From Affinundibacterium seohonense (GTDB lineage Bacteria; Pseudomonadota; Gammaproteobacteria; Burkholderiales; Burkholderiaceae_D), in assembly GCF_014284305.1 (NCBI RefSeq), contig NZ_JACOFW010000001.1, positions 248,001 to 312,000 of the forward strand: DNA of 64,000 nucleotides. The letters are read 5' to 3'. A program made the position numbers and the translations under genes. Under the pieces are notes generated by a model. It was not told where the DNA came from. It searched no databases and saw only the letters and a program-made list of their open reading frames with translations. Shown in pieces: positions 26,592-37,971 of the stretch. Within the stretch, counting starts at the first letter, position 1; every line of letters begins with the position of its first letter.

Positions 26592-29315
26592 CTAGTTATT
26601 TTCTAGCAATGTCTTTAGCTGTTCCAAGCGCGAAGGATGACGTAGTTTCTTCATCGCCTTCGCTTCAATCTGACGAATTCGTTCGCGTGTCACATCGAAT
26701 TGATTGCCGACTTCTTCTAAGGTGTGATCGCTCGCCATTTCGAGACCGAAACGCATACGTAAGACTTTCGCTTCGCGTGGGCTTAAGGCATCCAAAATCT
26801 CTTTCAATTTACCTTGCACAGACGCCTGCATTGCCGCTTGCATCGGAGACAGCGTAATATTGTCTTCAATGAAATCGCCCAATTGTGAATCGCCGTCATC
26901 GCCAATAGGTACATCCAAAGACACAGGTTCTTTAGCGATTTTCAAGATTTCACGCACTTTGATTTCTGGCAAATCCATCTTCTCTGCGATAAGCGCTGGA
27001 TCGGGCTCTGTGCCATTTTGTTGCAAACATTGGCGCTTAATGCGATTCAACTTGTTAATCGTTTCTATCATATGCACAGGAACGCGGATGGTACGCGCTT
27101 GATCTGCAATGGCACGCGAAATTGCCTGACGTATCCACCACGTTGCATAAGTGGAAAACTTGTAGCCACGACGGTATTCAAATTTATCGACCGCTTTGAG
27201 TAAGCCGATATTCCCTTCTTGAATGAGGTCTAAAAACTGCATGCCGCGGTTGATGTATTTTTTCGCGATAGAGATCACCAAACGTAAGTTAGCCTCAGTC
27301 ATAGCGGCTTTTGCATCTCTTGTGCGCTTTTCTGCCGAAATCATCTTTTTATGAATCGCGCGTAAATCGCTCAACGGGATTTTTGCAGTTTGCTCTAAAA
27401 CGATCAAGCGACCTTGTAGCTCACGTGCGGCATGAATATGGCGTTTCAGTACAGCGCCATAGGCTTCTCGCGATTCCATTTCTTGCTCTAGCCAATCGCG
27501 ATTGCTCGCGTTTTTCATAAAGTTGGCGATAAAATAGGCGCGTGGCATGCCGCATTTGTCGACCAATAATTCCAGCATGCGTTTTTCAGTTTGGCGCAGC
27601 TCTATCATTTGCTTGCGCAAAATATCACACCATTTTTCTGTCGTCTTAACACTGAAACGAATACTTTCCATTTCTTTGGTGACTGTTTCTTGCGCGCTTT
27701 GGTAGCTGGCCGACTGGTAGGCATTTTTTTCAATTTGCGCAAACATGTCATCAAAGCTGGTCTTGATGGACGCAAATTTCTCTAATGCTGTTGCCTTCAT
27801 TTGCGCCAATTGTTCCGCACTCAAGGCATTGCTTGTTTCTGCGGCGCCACCTTCTTCGTCGTCTTCTTCGTCTTCGTCGTCACTGTCGGTATTGGCCAGA
27901 ATCGCAACAGGAATATCTAAGCTTTCTGGTACATGGAATCCATCGATTAAATCGTCGATAATGACTTCGTCGTTTTTGACCTTTTCAGCGGTCACCAGTA
28001 CTTCTTGGATCACGGAAGGACATGCCGAAATAGCTTGCAACATGTCTTTCAGACCTGTTTCTATCCGTTTCGCAATGTCAATTTCGCCACTGCGCGTCAA
28101 TAATTCTGCGCTACCCATTTCGCGCATATACATGCGAACCGGGTCCGTAGTGCGACCAAAATCAGAATCGACCGTGGATAAAGCGACTGCTGCTGTGGCT
28201 TCGGCATCGTCGTCGCTGACGGAGCTGGCAACATTGTCGGACAACAGCAACATCGTCGCGTCGGGTGCTTGTTCGTAGACCGCAATACCAACATCATTTA
28301 AGGTGCTGATAATGCTTTGTATCATTTCAGGATCATCGACGTTTTCTGGCAGATGATCATTGATTTCGGCGTGCGTTAAATAGCTGCGGTCTTTACCCAA
28401 TTGAATTAATTTGGTCAAGCGCTGGCGATATTCTTCTAATTGTTCTTTGCTAGCACTGCTGGCACTGACTTTGCCAGATTTTACTCGCGCGGCGCGTTTT
28501 AATTCAGAAGATTCCAAGGCGTTAAAGGCATGGATTTCTTCGTTATAAATTTGTGGCGAAGACGGCTTGCGGCCGCGACGTGCCGCTTCTTTTACGGTTG
28601 GAAATGCGTACGCTGAGGTATCGATTTCTGCATGACTTGTGCTCGTGACCGCGCTCACTGCGTTAGCAATTGGTGCTTTCGCTACGCGGACTTTCGGCGC
28701 TGACTTTTCTGCAGGTACGTCATTGACTGCTGATTCTGTTGCAGTGACCGCGTTGTCTTCCGGCACACTGGTTGCCGTGACGATTTTCTTTTTCTTGACT
28801 TTGATGACCGGCGCTGGTGCTGCGGCAATCGCCGCTTGTGCAGCGATGTAGTCTTGACTGTAGTCAATCTCAACATCATCGTCGACCTGATCCGCTGGGG
28901 CAGGAGCGAGCACGACCTCAGGCTGATCTAATGAGGCCGCCACTGGCACAGGATCGTCCGCCATAGTATCAGATGGTGTTTGGTCGGTAGACGTCACGGA
29001 TGCTGCACTATTCAGTTCCGTGTCTGGCACTTGCGACTCAGGCGTGTTGGCCTCGGCAGAATTGACGATCGCCAAACGTGAGCGGCGCTTAGTCACAACA
29101 GTGACTGATTGAACTTGGGTTTTGACAATATCGCCCGCTTCCAATTCATTGGACTCTGCAACAACTGGTAATGCAAAAGTGCGAGTCTCGGCTTGGAGCG
29201 CGGGACTTTTGACTTTGGAAACTGTGAGCGGTTTACCTAATTTGAGTGTCTTAGTGGCTGTCGGGACAGTCGTGGTGCTGATATGCGATTCGGATGGTTG
29301 TAAGCTGTTTTTCAT
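26592..29315 (-). CDS. rpoD: Primary sigma factor RpoD (sigma70) with a long N-terminal extension
   Basis: The ATG at 29315 is chosen, giving 907 residues; a TTG 12 codons upstream is the only alternative. About 290 residues precede region 1.1. This extension is rich in Ala, Val, Ser, Pro and Lys and carries an AT-hook-like RRGRKP at about 246-251. Region 1.1 starts near 293, followed by region 1.2 ([11 protein letters not shown]) and the non-conserved region with the acidic run [12 protein letters not shown]. Region 2 contains [31 protein letters not shown] and [10 protein letters not shown]. Region 4 has the helix-turn-helix [16 protein letters not shown]. It directs RNA polymerase to housekeeping promoters. 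Betaproteobacterial RpoD proteins commonly have extensions, though 907 residues is long. dnaG, the classical neighbour, is not upstream. Confidence 0.95.
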   Translation of the reverse strand: MKNSLQPSESHISTTTVPTATKTLKLGKPLTVSKVKSPALQAETRTFALPVVAESNELEAGDIVKTQVQSVTVVTKRRSRLAIVNSAEANTPESQVPDTELNSAASVTSTDQTPSDTMADDPVPVAASLDQPEVVLAPAPADQVDDDVEIDYSQDYIAAQAAIAAAPAPVIKVKKKKIVTATSVPEDNAVTATESAVNDVPAEKSAPKVRVAKAPIANAVSAVTSTSHAEIDTSAYAFPTVKEAARRGRKPSSPQIYNEEIHAFNALESSELKRAARVKSGKVSASSASKEQLEEYRQRLTKLIQLGKDRSYLTHAEINDHLPENVDDPEMIQSIISTLNDVGIAVYEQAPDATMLLLSDNVASSVSDDDAEATAAVALSTVDSDFGRTTDPVRMYMREMGSAELLTRSGEIDIAKRIETGLKDMLQAISACPSVIQEVLVTAEKVKNDEVIIDDLIDGFHVPESLDIPVAILANTDSDDEDEEDDEEGGAAETSNALSAEQLAQMKATALEKFASIKTSFDDMFAQIEKNAYQSASYQSAQETVTKEMESIRFSVKTTEKWCDILRKQMIELRQTEKRMLELLVDKCGMPRAYFIANFMKNASNRDWLEQEMESREAYGAVLKRHIHAARELQGRLIVLEQTAKIPLSDLRAIHKKMISAEKRTRDAKAAMTEANLRLVISIAKKYINRGMQFLDLIQEGNIGLLKAVDKFEYRRGYKFSTYATWWIRQAISRAIADQARTIRVPVHMIETINKLNRIKRQCLQQNGTEPDPALIAEKMDLPEIKVREILKIAKEPVSLDVPIGDDGDSQLGDFIEDNITLSPMQAAMQASVQGKLKEILDALSPREAKVLRMRFGLEMASDHTLEEVGNQFDVTRERIRQIEAKAMKKLRHPSRLEQLKTLLENN

Positions 29316-29470
29316 GTAACAAATCAAGTGCGACAACAAAATGCCAATCAAATTTGGATGGCAACAACAAAAGCAAAAGTATGTGACTTAGCATGTACAG
29401 TGTTCGAATCGAGCAGAATTCTTGAGGAAATTTCTTAAGCTCAGTGGGACACTCACAGAATCATCTAAAT

Positions 29471-29532
29471 AAAAAACCCGCGATTGCGGGCGAGAATAAT
29501 TTAAATGATTTTTTTGCGTATTTTTATGCGAG
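29471..29532 (-). ncRNA. Predicted short RNA of about 60 nt, or premature-termination leader, upstream of rpoD
   Basis: A good minus-strand promoter (29567-29539) is followed within about 65 bp by an intrinsic terminator: CCCGC/GCGGG stem (29477-29490) with loop GATT and a T tract on the minus strand (29476-29471). Transcription would therefore give a 60-nt RNA and then, by read-through, the rpoD message whose start lies 155 bp further on. No protein-coding frame fits. Either a small RNA or an attenuator of rpoD is possible; both are inferred from signals only. Confidence 0.5.
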
Positions 29533-29538
29533 GTCGGG

Positions 29539-29567
29539 ATTATCCACGGCTTCCCTGTTCTTGACAA
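29539..29567 (-). promoter_or_regulatory. Sigma70 promoter reading towards rpoD
   Basis: On the minus strand TTGTCA (29567-29562) and GATAAT (29544-29539) are separated by exactly 17 bp, each matching consensus at 5 of 6 positions. It is the best promoter visible in the rpoD-serS interval. The -35 overlaps TTGACA on the other strand (29561-29566), which has no good -10 partner. Confidence 0.65.
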
Positions 29568-29780
29568 GCAATACTAGCATTTTGTTTGATAATTTTTGTG
29601 AGTACATTTAGAGAAAAAGCAATTGCCGATGCGAACATCTGATCGAACGCATTAGCGAGATCAGGGGCGACATTTTGGAATTGAATTATTAAATGCAAAC
29701 ATTAAACTTTTTTGTGAAAAATTGTTAGCTGCATCTATTAGTTCTTTGAACATGAAACCATAGAGGAAATGCATGAGCCT

Positions 29781-29789
29781 TGTTACAAT
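29781..29789 (+). promoter_or_regulatory. Extended -10 promoter of serS
   Basis: TGTTACAAT gives the TGn extension joined to TACAAT (5 of 6 to consensus). No strong -35 is seen, as is usual for extended -10 promoters. The expected start gives a leader of about 57 nt before serS. Confidence 0.5.
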
Positions 29790-29846
29790 ACGTTTTTCGC
29801 CAACTTGTTACCAAGTTCAAGGCACACTTTATTACCTTTCATTTAA

Positions 29847-31148
<1,302 letters not shown>

Positions 31149-31198
31149 TTTCTTATTGGCTTAAACGTCATCTACTGAAGTTTGTTCTAAATAGTATA

Positions 31199-31235
31199 AA
31201 AAAGCGCCCATATTTTCTCAATATGGGCGCTTTTT
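31199..31235. terminator. Bidirectional terminator between serS and the ABC-F gene
   Basis: A 15-bp perfect stem (AAAAAGCGCCCATAT at 31199-31213 and its complement at 31221-31235) with a 7-nt loop, A-rich on one side and T-rich on the other. It serves convergent serS (plus) and yheS (minus). Confidence 0.9.
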
Positions 31236-31318
31236 GTTCACTAAATGCCACGTCTTTGTTCTTGCTAGAAATGATCAAAACATTAATTGGGATTGATCTT
31301 TTCATTTGGTCGTTCTAT

Positions 31319-33319
31319 TTAAATCGCTGCTTCTAAAAACTCTTGTTGTTCCAGCCAATCTGCTTCCATTTGATTCAATTCTTTGACCACGTAAGCCTGA
31401 TCCAACAAAAGATTTTTAAGTTTTTCTTTATTGGCGTCATCGTAAATTGCACTGTCTTCGAGTTGTTTGCTGTAATCATCTTTCTTTAGATTTAACTTAG
31501 CCATTTGTTCTTCCAGACGTTTGATTCTGGTTTCTATCGGCTTACGCAAAGCGGTAATCCGTTGACGCTCTTCAGCGTCGCGACGTTTGCGCTCTTTCTC
31601 ATCGACAGGGGCACTTGGAACAGGCTGGGCTTGTGGTAACGCGGCAGCCTTCTCTTTCGATTTTACCGGTAGTGCTGCTGCGTTGGCGGCAGCTGCTGCC
31701 TGTTCTAATTTGGTTTTGTAGAGCCAGTCTTTGTAATCGTCGAGATCGCCATCGAAAGGCAAGAGCTTGCCATCGGCAACGATGATGAATTGATCGGTCG
31801 TGGCGCGCAATAAATGTCGGTCATGGGACACGACTACGAGCGTGCCTTCGAATTGCGCTAAGGCTTCTGTTAAGGCCTCGCGGGTTTCCAAATCTAAGTG
31901 GTTGGTCGGTTCATCGAGCAGCAAGAGGTTAGGGCGCTGCCACACAATCATTGCCAATGCTAGTCGTGCTTTTTCACCACCGGAGAATGGCGCGATTGGA
32001 CTCGTCACCATACTGCCTGGGAAGTTAAATCCGCCAAGGAAATTGCGCAATTCTTGTTCACGGACATCCGGTGCGATGTGCGCCAAATGCCAAAGTGGTG
32101 ATTCATCGTGACGTAGCATTTCGACTTGGTGCTGGGCGAAATAGCCAACTGATAAACCTTTGCCCGTCGTGATCGTGCCCGTCAATGGCGGTAACTCACC
32201 CATGATGGTTTTGATCAAAGTGGATTTACCTGCGCCGTTAATCCCTAACAAACCGATGCGTTGACCAATTTGCAAAGAGAACTTCACATCGCCAACGATT
32301 TTCTTTTCGGTAAAGCTATGATCGGTCTGTGACTCGATGCGATAACCGCAATCGACATCATCCATGACCAGCATAGGATTTGGCGCACTCAGGGGTTCGC
32401 GGAATTCAAATGAAAACTCTGCAGCTGCTCGTAAAGGTGCCAGCTCTTCCATTTTCTCCAGAGCTTTAATACGGCTTTGCGCTTGTTTTGCTTTGGACGC
32501 TTTGGCGGCGAATCGATCAATGAAAGACTGTAAATGAGCACGCTTGCGGCTTTGTTTCTCAATTGAGCTTTGCGCCAGGATTAATTGCGCTGCGCGTTGA
32601 CGTTCAAATGCAGAATAGTTGCCTGAATAACGCTTGAGTTTACGTTCATCGATATGGACGACGACATTGACGACGCCATCTAAGAAATCTCTATCATGTG
32701 AAATGATGATCAGTGTACCTGCATAACGTTTGAGCCAATCTTCCAGCCAGATAATTGCATCCAAATCCAAATGGTTAGTCGGTTCATCAAGTAGCAATAA
32801 ATCTGATTTGCACATCAATGCCTGTGCCAGATTTAAACGCATACGCCAACCACCAGAGAAGCTGGCAACCGATTGCTCCATCTGCTCAATCGTGAAGCCT
32901 AATCCTAATAGTAATTGTTCGCCACGTGAACGCACTGTGTAGGCGTCAGCATCCGACAAGGCACCGTAGACTTCACCAATCGCAATCCCATTATCATGTG
33001 ACTCTGGTTGTGCTTCGAGTTCGGCTAATTGCGCTTCCAGCTTACGTAGAGTGACGTCGCCATCAATCGCATAATCAATCGCGCTGCGTTCCAAAGGCGG
33101 CGTTTCTTGCGCAACGTGCGCTAATTGCCATTTAGCTGGGAACTCGATGCTACCTTGATCGGGATGCAGTTCACCACGCAACATAGCAAACAGACTGGAC
33201 TTGCCAGCGCCATTGGAACCAATCAGACCGATTTTATCGCCTGGATTAAGTGTGACATCGACGCTGTCGAAGAGGGGTTTTGTACCGCGGGCGAGGATGA
33301 CCTGTTGAAGACGTATCAT
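31319..33319 (-). CDS. yheS: ABC-F family ATPase, YheS type
   Basis: The 666-residue soluble protein has two ABC ATPase domains and no membrane segment. First domain: Walker A GSNGAGKSS (33-41), signature FSGGWRMRLNLAQAL, Walker B LLLLDEPTNHLDLD. The linker (about 240-310) is basic, with RFAAKASKAKQAQSR. Second domain: Walker A GINGAGKST, signature FSGGEKARLALAM, Walker B LLLLDEPTNHLDLE. A charged C-terminal coiled coil (about 560-660) follows. ABC-F proteins bind the ribosomal E site and adjust elongation or relieve stalling. The order and wording of motifs match E. coli YheS more than Uup or EttA. It appears monocistronic. Confidence 0.9.
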   Translation of the reverse strand: MIRLQQVILARGTKPLFDSVDVTLNPGDKIGLIGSNGAGKSSLFAMLRGELHPDQGSIEFPAKWQLAHVAQETPPLERSAIDYAIDGDVTLRKLEAQLAELEAQPESHDNGIAIGEVYGALSDADAYTVRSRGEQLLLGLGFTIEQMEQSVASFSGGWRMRLNLAQALMCKSDLLLLDEPTNHLDLDAIIWLEDWLKRYAGTLIIISHDRDFLDGVVNVVVHIDERKLKRYSGNYSAFERQRAAQLILAQSSIEKQSRKRAHLQSFIDRFAAKASKAKQAQSRIKALEKMEELAPLRAAAEFSFEFREPLSAPNPMLVMDDVDCGYRIESQTDHSFTEKKIVGDVKFSLQIGQRIGLLGINGAGKSTLIKTIMGELPPLTGTITTGKGLSVGYFAQHQVEMLRHDESPLWHLAHIAPDVREQELRNFLGGFNFPGSMVTSPIAPFSGGEKARLALAMIVWQRPNLLLLDEPTNHLDLETREALTEALAQFEGTLVVVSHDRHLLRATTDQFIIVADGKLLPFDGDLDDYKDWLYKTKLEQAAAAANAAALPVKSKEKAAALPQAQPVPSAPVDEKERKRRDAEERQRITALRKPIETRIKRLEEQMAKLNLKKDDYSKQLEDSAIYDDANKEKLKNLLLDQAYVVKELNQMEADWLEQQEFLEAAI

Positions 33320-33357
33320 TATTGACTAACAAAAAAATGGATATTAAAAATCGGGTA

Positions 33358-33401
33358 TAAAAATAAAAATGCTCAAAACGCTTTTTTGGGGCGTTTTGAG
33401 C
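33358..33401 (-). terminator. Intrinsic terminator of the dap-prmB operon
   Basis: GCTCAAAACGC (33371-33381) and GCGTTTTGAGC (33391-33401) form an 11-bp perfect stem. On the minus strand the stem is followed by a T-rich run. It lies 46 bp past the prmB stop codon. Confidence 0.8.
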
Positions 33402-33446
33402 GATAAAACCATTGAAACTAAAAAGTCTGCTGATCTCTGACGCGAT

Positions 33447-34349
33447 TTAATAAACTTCTTGAAGTTGCTCAGCAGTCAGCATGAATACCATATCGTCACC
33501 AGCGCTAGTGGATAGCCAAGTTAAACCATATTCGGCAAAAGCTTCTTCAGCGAATAGACGTTCATTGCCAATCTCGACCATCAAAATTCCATTTGGTTTG
33601 AGGCGCGATGCAGCTCCGGCTACAATTTTGCGCACCAGATCCATGCCATCGTCACCGCCAGCCAAAGCAATTTGAGGCTCATGTAAATATTCTTTTGGCA
33701 GCTTGCTCATCGAGCTGGAATTCACATACGGCGGATTGGTGATGATCATGTCGTAGAGTTTGTCAGGTACATTGCTATACAAGTCTGACTCAATCAGCGT
33801 GATGCGATCTTCTAATTCGTACGTTGCGACATTTTTTGCGGCGACATCCAATGCATCTTTTGAAATGTCGACCGTATCGACATGCGCGTTTTCAAAAGCA
33901 TCTGCCAACATGATAGGTAAGCAGCCAGAACCTGTGCAGAGTTCCAGAATGTCGGTGACTTCTTCTGGATCTTGCACCCAAGGTGTGAAGCGTTCAGGGA
34001 TCAATTCGGCAATGAAAGAACGTGGCACGATGACCCGCTCATCAACGTAGAAATTATAGGTGCCCAACCAGGCTTCATTCGTAATATACGACGCTGGAAT
34101 TCGGTCCGTTGCGCGGCGTTCAATGACGGCAACTACTGCATCAATTTCATGTGGTAACAGGCGCGCATCTAGGAATGGTTCAATTTTATCGAGCGGTAAC
34201 TTTAAAGTATGCAGGAGCAGATAAGCGGCTTCATCTAGAGCATTGGCACTGCCATGTCCGAAGAATAATTGCGCAGTATTGAATCGAGTCACCGCATATC
34301 GCAACAGATCACGTAGCGTTTGGAATGGAAGAGTATTGGCGTTCGTCAT
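33447..34349 (-). CDS. prmB: Ribosomal protein L3 glutamine N5-methyltransferase
   Basis: The 300-residue protein methylates a glutamine of ribosomal protein L3 using S-adenosylmethionine. It has an N-terminal helical domain (to about 95), the SAM-binding motif ILELCTGSGCLPIMLA (near 133-148), and the Gln-binding catalytic motif TNPPYVN (near 207). The variant ending of the motif (NPPYV) and length match PrmB; HemK/PrmC is shorter and acts on release factors. It is the last gene of the dap operon, one base after the dapE stop. Confidence 0.92.
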   Translation of the reverse strand: MTNANTLPFQTLRDLLRYAVTRFNTAQLFFGHGSANALDEAAYLLLHTLKLPLDKIEPFLDARLLPHEIDAVVAVIERRATDRIPASYITNEAWLGTYNFYVDERVIVPRSFIAELIPERFTPWVQDPEEVTDILELCTGSGCLPIMLADAFENAHVDTVDISKDALDVAAKNVATYELEDRITLIESDLYSNVPDKLYDMIITNPPYVNSSSMSKLPKEYLHEPQIALAGGDDGMDLVRKIVAGAASRLKPNGILMVEIGNERLFAEEAFAEYGLTWLSTSAGDDMVFMLTAEQLQEVY

Positions 34350-34350
34350 A

Positions 34351-35487
34351 TTAATTTTTTTCTAGTAAAAGATTCTCTAACGCACGGCGGTAGATGTTTT
34401 TAAGTGGATCGATATAGCGCACTTCGATATGTTCATCAATCTTATGAATACTGCCATTCGGCGGTCCAAATTCAACGACTTGCGGACAAATTTTCGCAAT
34501 AAAACGACCGTCAGAGGTGCCACCCGTTGTAGATAATTCGGTAGTGACACCGGTTTCGTCTTGAATAGCTTTCGCCAAGGCATCACTTAAATTTCCTTTC
34601 GGTGTTAGGAATGGGTGACCACCGATGGTCCATTTTAGGTCATATTTAAGTTGATGTTTGTCGAGAATGTCGTGTACACGTTGTTGCAAGCCTTCGGCGG
34701 TGCTGGCGGTCGAGAAACGGAAGTTGAAGTCAATCACAACTTCACCTGGAATCACGTTCGAAGCGCCGGTACCGCCATGGATATTGGAGATTTGCCATGA
34801 GGTTGGCAAGTAATAGTCGTTACCCAAATCCCAAACTTCGCTGACTAATTCATTTAGCGCTGGAGTCGCGGTATGAATTGGATTTTCTGCCAATTGCGGA
34901 TAGGCGATATGACCTTGGATGCCTTTGACTATGAGCTTGCCAGACATGGTACCGCGACGACCGTTTTTGATGGTATCACCTAGCACCTCGCTCGAAGTCG
35001 GTTCACCAACAATACAGTAGTCGAGTTGTTCACCACGCGCCTGCAGTTGATTGCACACAACGACAGTACCATCGGTGGCTGGGCCTTCTTCATCGCTGGT
35101 GATAAGAAAGCCGATCGACCCAGAATGATTTGGGTGGGCTGCGATAAATTCTTCTGTCGCTACGACAAAGGCGGCAATCGACGTTTTCATGTCGGCCGCA
35201 CCACGACCATATAATTTACCATCTCTATGCGTAGGCGCAAATGGTTCTGATTGCCATTGTGTGACTGGACCCGTCGGCACCACATCGGTGTGACCAGCGA
35301 AAACAACCAGAGGCTGCGTGTTGCCGCGACGTGCCCATAGATTCGTCACATCGCCAGATTGTATGGTTTCGCAGGTAAAACCAAGTGGCTCTAATAAATT
35401 GATTAGGGTATTTTGACAGCCTTTATCTTCTGGCGTAACAGAATCCAGTGCGATTAATTGCTCAGTGAGTGCGAGAGTTTTGCTCAT
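34351..35487 (-). CDS. dapE: Succinyl-diaminopimelate desuccinylase
   Basis: Hydrolyses N-succinyl-LL-diaminopimelate to LL-diaminopimelate and succinate in the lysine and peptidoglycan precursor pathway. The 378-residue M20-family protein shows zinc-binding [12 protein letters not shown] (His in GHTD), the bridging GRGAADMK, catalytic [12 protein letters not shown], and [11 protein letters not shown]; the C-terminal zinc ligand is in [13 protein letters not shown]. The lid domain occupies about 180-295. It lies 6 bp after yffB and one base before prmB, so all are co-transcribed. All catalytic residues expected are present. Confidence 0.97.
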   Translation of the reverse strand: MSKTLALTEQLIALDSVTPEDKGCQNTLINLLEPLGFTCETIQSGDVTNLWARRGNTQPLVVFAGHTDVVPTGPVTQWQSEPFAPTHRDGKLYGRGAADMKTSIAAFVVATEEFIAAHPNHSGSIGFLITSDEEGPATDGTVVVCNQLQARGEQLDYCIVGEPTSSEVLGDTIKNGRRGTMSGKLIVKGIQGHIAYPQLAENPIHTATPALNELVSEVWDLGNDYYLPTSWQISNIHGGTGASNVIPGEVVIDFNFRFSTASTAEGLQQRVHDILDKHQLKYDLKWTIGGHPFLTPKGNLSDALAKAIQDETGVTTELSTTGGTSDGRFIAKICPQVVEFGPPNGSIHKIDEHIEVRYIDPLKNIYRRALENLLLEKN

Positions 35488-35493
35488 GAAAAC

Positions 35494-35877
35494 TTAGACT
35501 TCTTTAAAAATGATTTGGTATTGTTGATCGTTAAAACCAACGCTAACATGCTTGCGTGTATCGCTATTAATTTGTAACACTGGGCGCTTGATTACGGATG
35601 GATTCGTCAGCATCAGTTCGATCGCTCCGTCCTTGTCCTCTGCACTCGATTTTTGTTCTTCGGACAAAGCCCGCCATGTCGTACCTTTGCGATTGATGAG
35701 GAGCGTCAAGTCAATTTCTTGCAGCCAAAGTTCGATTTGCTCTGGTGTTAAACCATCTTTTTTAAAATTATGAAACGCAAATGGAATATTTTGCTGTTCC
35801 ATCCAGGTGCGTGCTTTCTTCACTGTGTCACAGTTGGGAATGCCAAATAAGGTGATACTGGAATTTGTGCTCATCAT
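35494..35877 (-). CDS. yffB: ArsC/Spx-family protein, YffB type
   Basis: A 127-residue thioredoxin-fold protein. It starts with a beta strand and GIPNCDTVKKA, where a single Cys takes the place of the catalytic site of ArsC; there is no second Cys of a CxxC. WLQEIDLTLLINRKGTTWR and PSVIKRPVLQ complete the family pattern. It is called arsenate reductase-like, but YffB proteins are not shown to reduce arsenate and probably act on glutathione-linked thiols. Its ATG overlaps the pilU stop codon (TAATG), which indicates coupling. It is usually next to dapE in proteobacteria, as here. Confidence 0.88.
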   Translation of the reverse strand: MMSTNSSITLFGIPNCDTVKKARTWMEQQNIPFAFHNFKKDGLTPEQIELWLQEIDLTLLINRKGTTWRALSEEQKSSAEDKDGAIELMLTNPSVIKRPVLQINSDTRKHVSVGFNDQQYQIIFKEV

Positions 35878-37016
35878 TACATGTTCAAATTGAATTCGGT
35901 GAATGTCGCTTCGGTGTTCTTTTCTGGTTCTGGCTCTTCTTTAGCTTTTTGCGCCAGCGCCGAGTCATTGTTGAGTAACCACAATAGATTATTCGCAGAA
36001 TCCGCATTGGCTAAGCCTTCTTCTTGCGTAATCAGGCCATCTTTGATTAATTGCAGCAGTGCGCGCTCAAACGTTTGTGATCCTGGTGCTAAGCTTTTTT
36101 CGATCGCTTCTTTGATTTGGAAAATATTACCTTGCTCGATTAATTCGCCCACATAGCGCGTGTTCAACATAATTTCGACGGCAGGACAGCGACCACCATT
36201 GACCGCTTTGATTAGTCGTTGTGAAATCACTGCCTTGATCGCCGAAGCCAAATCTAGCAACAAGGCACTACGGTTTTCAATCGGGAAGAAGCTGATAATA
36301 CGATTTAATGCTTGATAACTATTGTTCGCATGTAAGGTAGCGACGACCAAATGACCTGATTGGGCGTAAGCGATCGCCGCCATCATCGTTTCTAGATCCC
36401 GAATCTCACCGATCAAAATAACATCCGGTGCTTGGCGCAACGAATTACGCAGGGCGGTTTTTAAACTATCTGCATCGGTGCCAACCTCGCGTTGATTAAC
36501 GATGGATTTTTTGCTTCTGAACAGATATTCGATCGGATCCTCGATGGTCAGAATATGCCCAGTCTTTGTCTCATTGCGATAATCGAGCATGGAAGCAATC
36601 GAAGTCGATTTACCTGAACCGGTGGCGCCGACAACCAAAATCAATCCGCGTTTTTCCATGATCAGCTCAGATAATACCGGCGGCAAATGAAGTGTGGATA
36701 TCGGTGGGATATTGCCAGGTACAAAGCGAAAAACAGCAGACGTCGAACCACGTTGTCTAAATGCCGATAAACGGAAACGACCAACACCCGCCATGCCAAT
36801 ACCAACATTAAGTTCACTGTCCCGCTTATATTGGGCGATTTGTTCTGCCGAGAGGACCTCTGCGAGCAAAGCCATAATATTTTCTTCATCCATCTTCTGT
36901 TGATTGATGGGGAGGAGATTGCCATTGATTTTCAAATGAATCGGCGAATTCATCGCGAAAAACATATCCGACGCATTCTTGTCTTTCATTAACTGAAATA
37001 AACGATCCATTGCCAT
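35877..37016 (-). CDS. pilU: PilT-paralogue ATPase PilU
   Basis: The 379-residue cytosolic ATPase helps retract type IV pili together with PilT. It has an N-terminal PAS-like domain (SDMFFAMNSPIHLKINGNL), Walker A GATGSGKST (130-138), the Asp box with HILTIEDPIEYLF, Walker B VILIGEIRD and the His box HLVVATLHANN. The C-terminus beyond about 345 is acidic and Asn-rich, a common difference from PilT. It lies inside the dap operon, 75 bp after dapD and overlapping yffB, and no pilT or other pilus gene adjoins it. PilU rather than PilT is favoured by the start (MDRLFQLMKDKNASDMFF). Confidence 0.9.
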   Translation of the reverse strand: MAMDRLFQLMKDKNASDMFFAMNSPIHLKINGNLLPINQQKMDEENIMALLAEVLSAEQIAQYKRDSELNVGIGMAGVGRFRLSAFRQRGSTSAVFRFVPGNIPPISTLHLPPVLSELIMEKRGLILVVGATGSGKSTSIASMLDYRNETKTGHILTIEDPIEYLFRSKKSIVNQREVGTDADSLKTALRNSLRQAPDVILIGEIRDLETMMAAIAYAQSGHLVVATLHANNSYQALNRIISFFPIENRSALLLDLASAIKAVISQRLIKAVNGGRCPAVEIMLNTRYVGELIEQGNIFQIKEAIEKSLAPGSQTFERALLQLIKDGLITQEEGLANADSANNLLWLLNNDSALAQKAKEEPEPEKNTEATFTEFNLNM

Positions 37017-37091
37017 GATAATTCCTCTGTGAAGATAAAACGGGGTAAGCCTAATTGTTTAAAATGATGACTTTGCTCAGACTAGATAGAA

Positions 37092-37919
37092 TTAAGCACC
37101 ACGCAGTAATTCATTGATGCTTGTTTTGGAACGTGTCTGCGCATCAACACGTTTTACAATGACTGCGCAATACAAGCTATATTTGCCGCAAGCCGAAGGT
37201 AAATTGCCTGAGACAACCACAGAGCCCGCAGGGATACGACCGTAAGTGACTTCACCTGTTGCACGGTCATAAATTTTCGTTGATTGACCGATATACACAC
37301 CCATAGAAATCACAGAGTTTTCTTCTACGATCACGCCTTCAACCACTTCTGAACGCGCGCCGATGAAGCAGTTGTCTTCGATGATTGTTGGATTCGCTTG
37401 CATAGGCTCTAACACGCCACCAATACCGACACCACCAGATAAATGCACGTTCTTACCGATTTGCGCGCAAGAGCCGACTGTTGCCCATGTATCGACCATG
37501 GCACCTTCATCGACATACGCTCCGATGTTGACATATGATGGCATCAACACTACGTTCTTGCCGATGAAGCTACCGCGACGTGCGACTGCTGGCGGGACTA
37601 CGCGGAAACCGCCTTTGACGAAGTCTTCTGCCGTGTAATTGGCAAACTTGGTTGGCACTTTGTCGAAAAATTGCATATGTTCGCCAGATGGCATCACGAT
37701 ATTATCTTCGAGACGGAAAGAGAGTAATACCGCTTTCTTCACCCATTGATTGACATGCCATGCACCGTCAATTTTTTGCGCGACGCGTAAGCTACCGGAA
37801 TCGAGTTGTTCCAATACATGCGCAACCGCGCCACGTAATTCTGCAGGCGCATTTTTAGGTGAAAAACTAGCGCGGTCTTCCCATGCTTGATTGATGATGT
37901 TTTGTAATTGCTGTGTCAT
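37092..37919 (-). CDS. dapD: Tetrahydrodipicolinate N-succinyltransferase
   Basis: Transfers succinyl from succinyl-CoA to tetrahydrodipicolinate, the committed step of the succinylase branch. The 275-residue protein has an N-terminal helical domain and then a left-handed beta-helix of hexapeptide repeats (about 110-240; [49 protein letters not shown]). The signature [16 protein letters not shown] is near the end. Length is normal and no motif is missing. It is 52 bp after dapC in the operon. Confidence 0.97.
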   Translation of the reverse strand: MTQQLQNIINQAWEDRASFSPKNAPAELRGAVAHVLEQLDSGSLRVAQKIDGAWHVNQWVKKAVLLSFRLEDNIVMPSGEHMQFFDKVPTKFANYTAEDFVKGGFRVVPPAVARRGSFIGKNVVLMPSYVNIGAYVDEGAMVDTWATVGSCAQIGKNVHLSGGVGIGGVLEPMQANPTIIEDNCFIGARSEVVEGVIVEENSVISMGVYIGQSTKIYDRATGEVTYGRIPAGSVVVSGNLPSACGKYSLYCAVIVKRVDAQTRSKTSINELLRGA

Positions 37920-37971
37920 GACGTTATGTGATTAAAGTGAGAAATAACAAAAAATGAAAACCTAGATGGAC

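Noticed and set aside
27745..28278. 177-codon open frame opposite rpoD
   Set aside because: The Ser-rich product comes from the Glu/Asp codons of the acidic part of RpoD read in reverse; it is a shadow.
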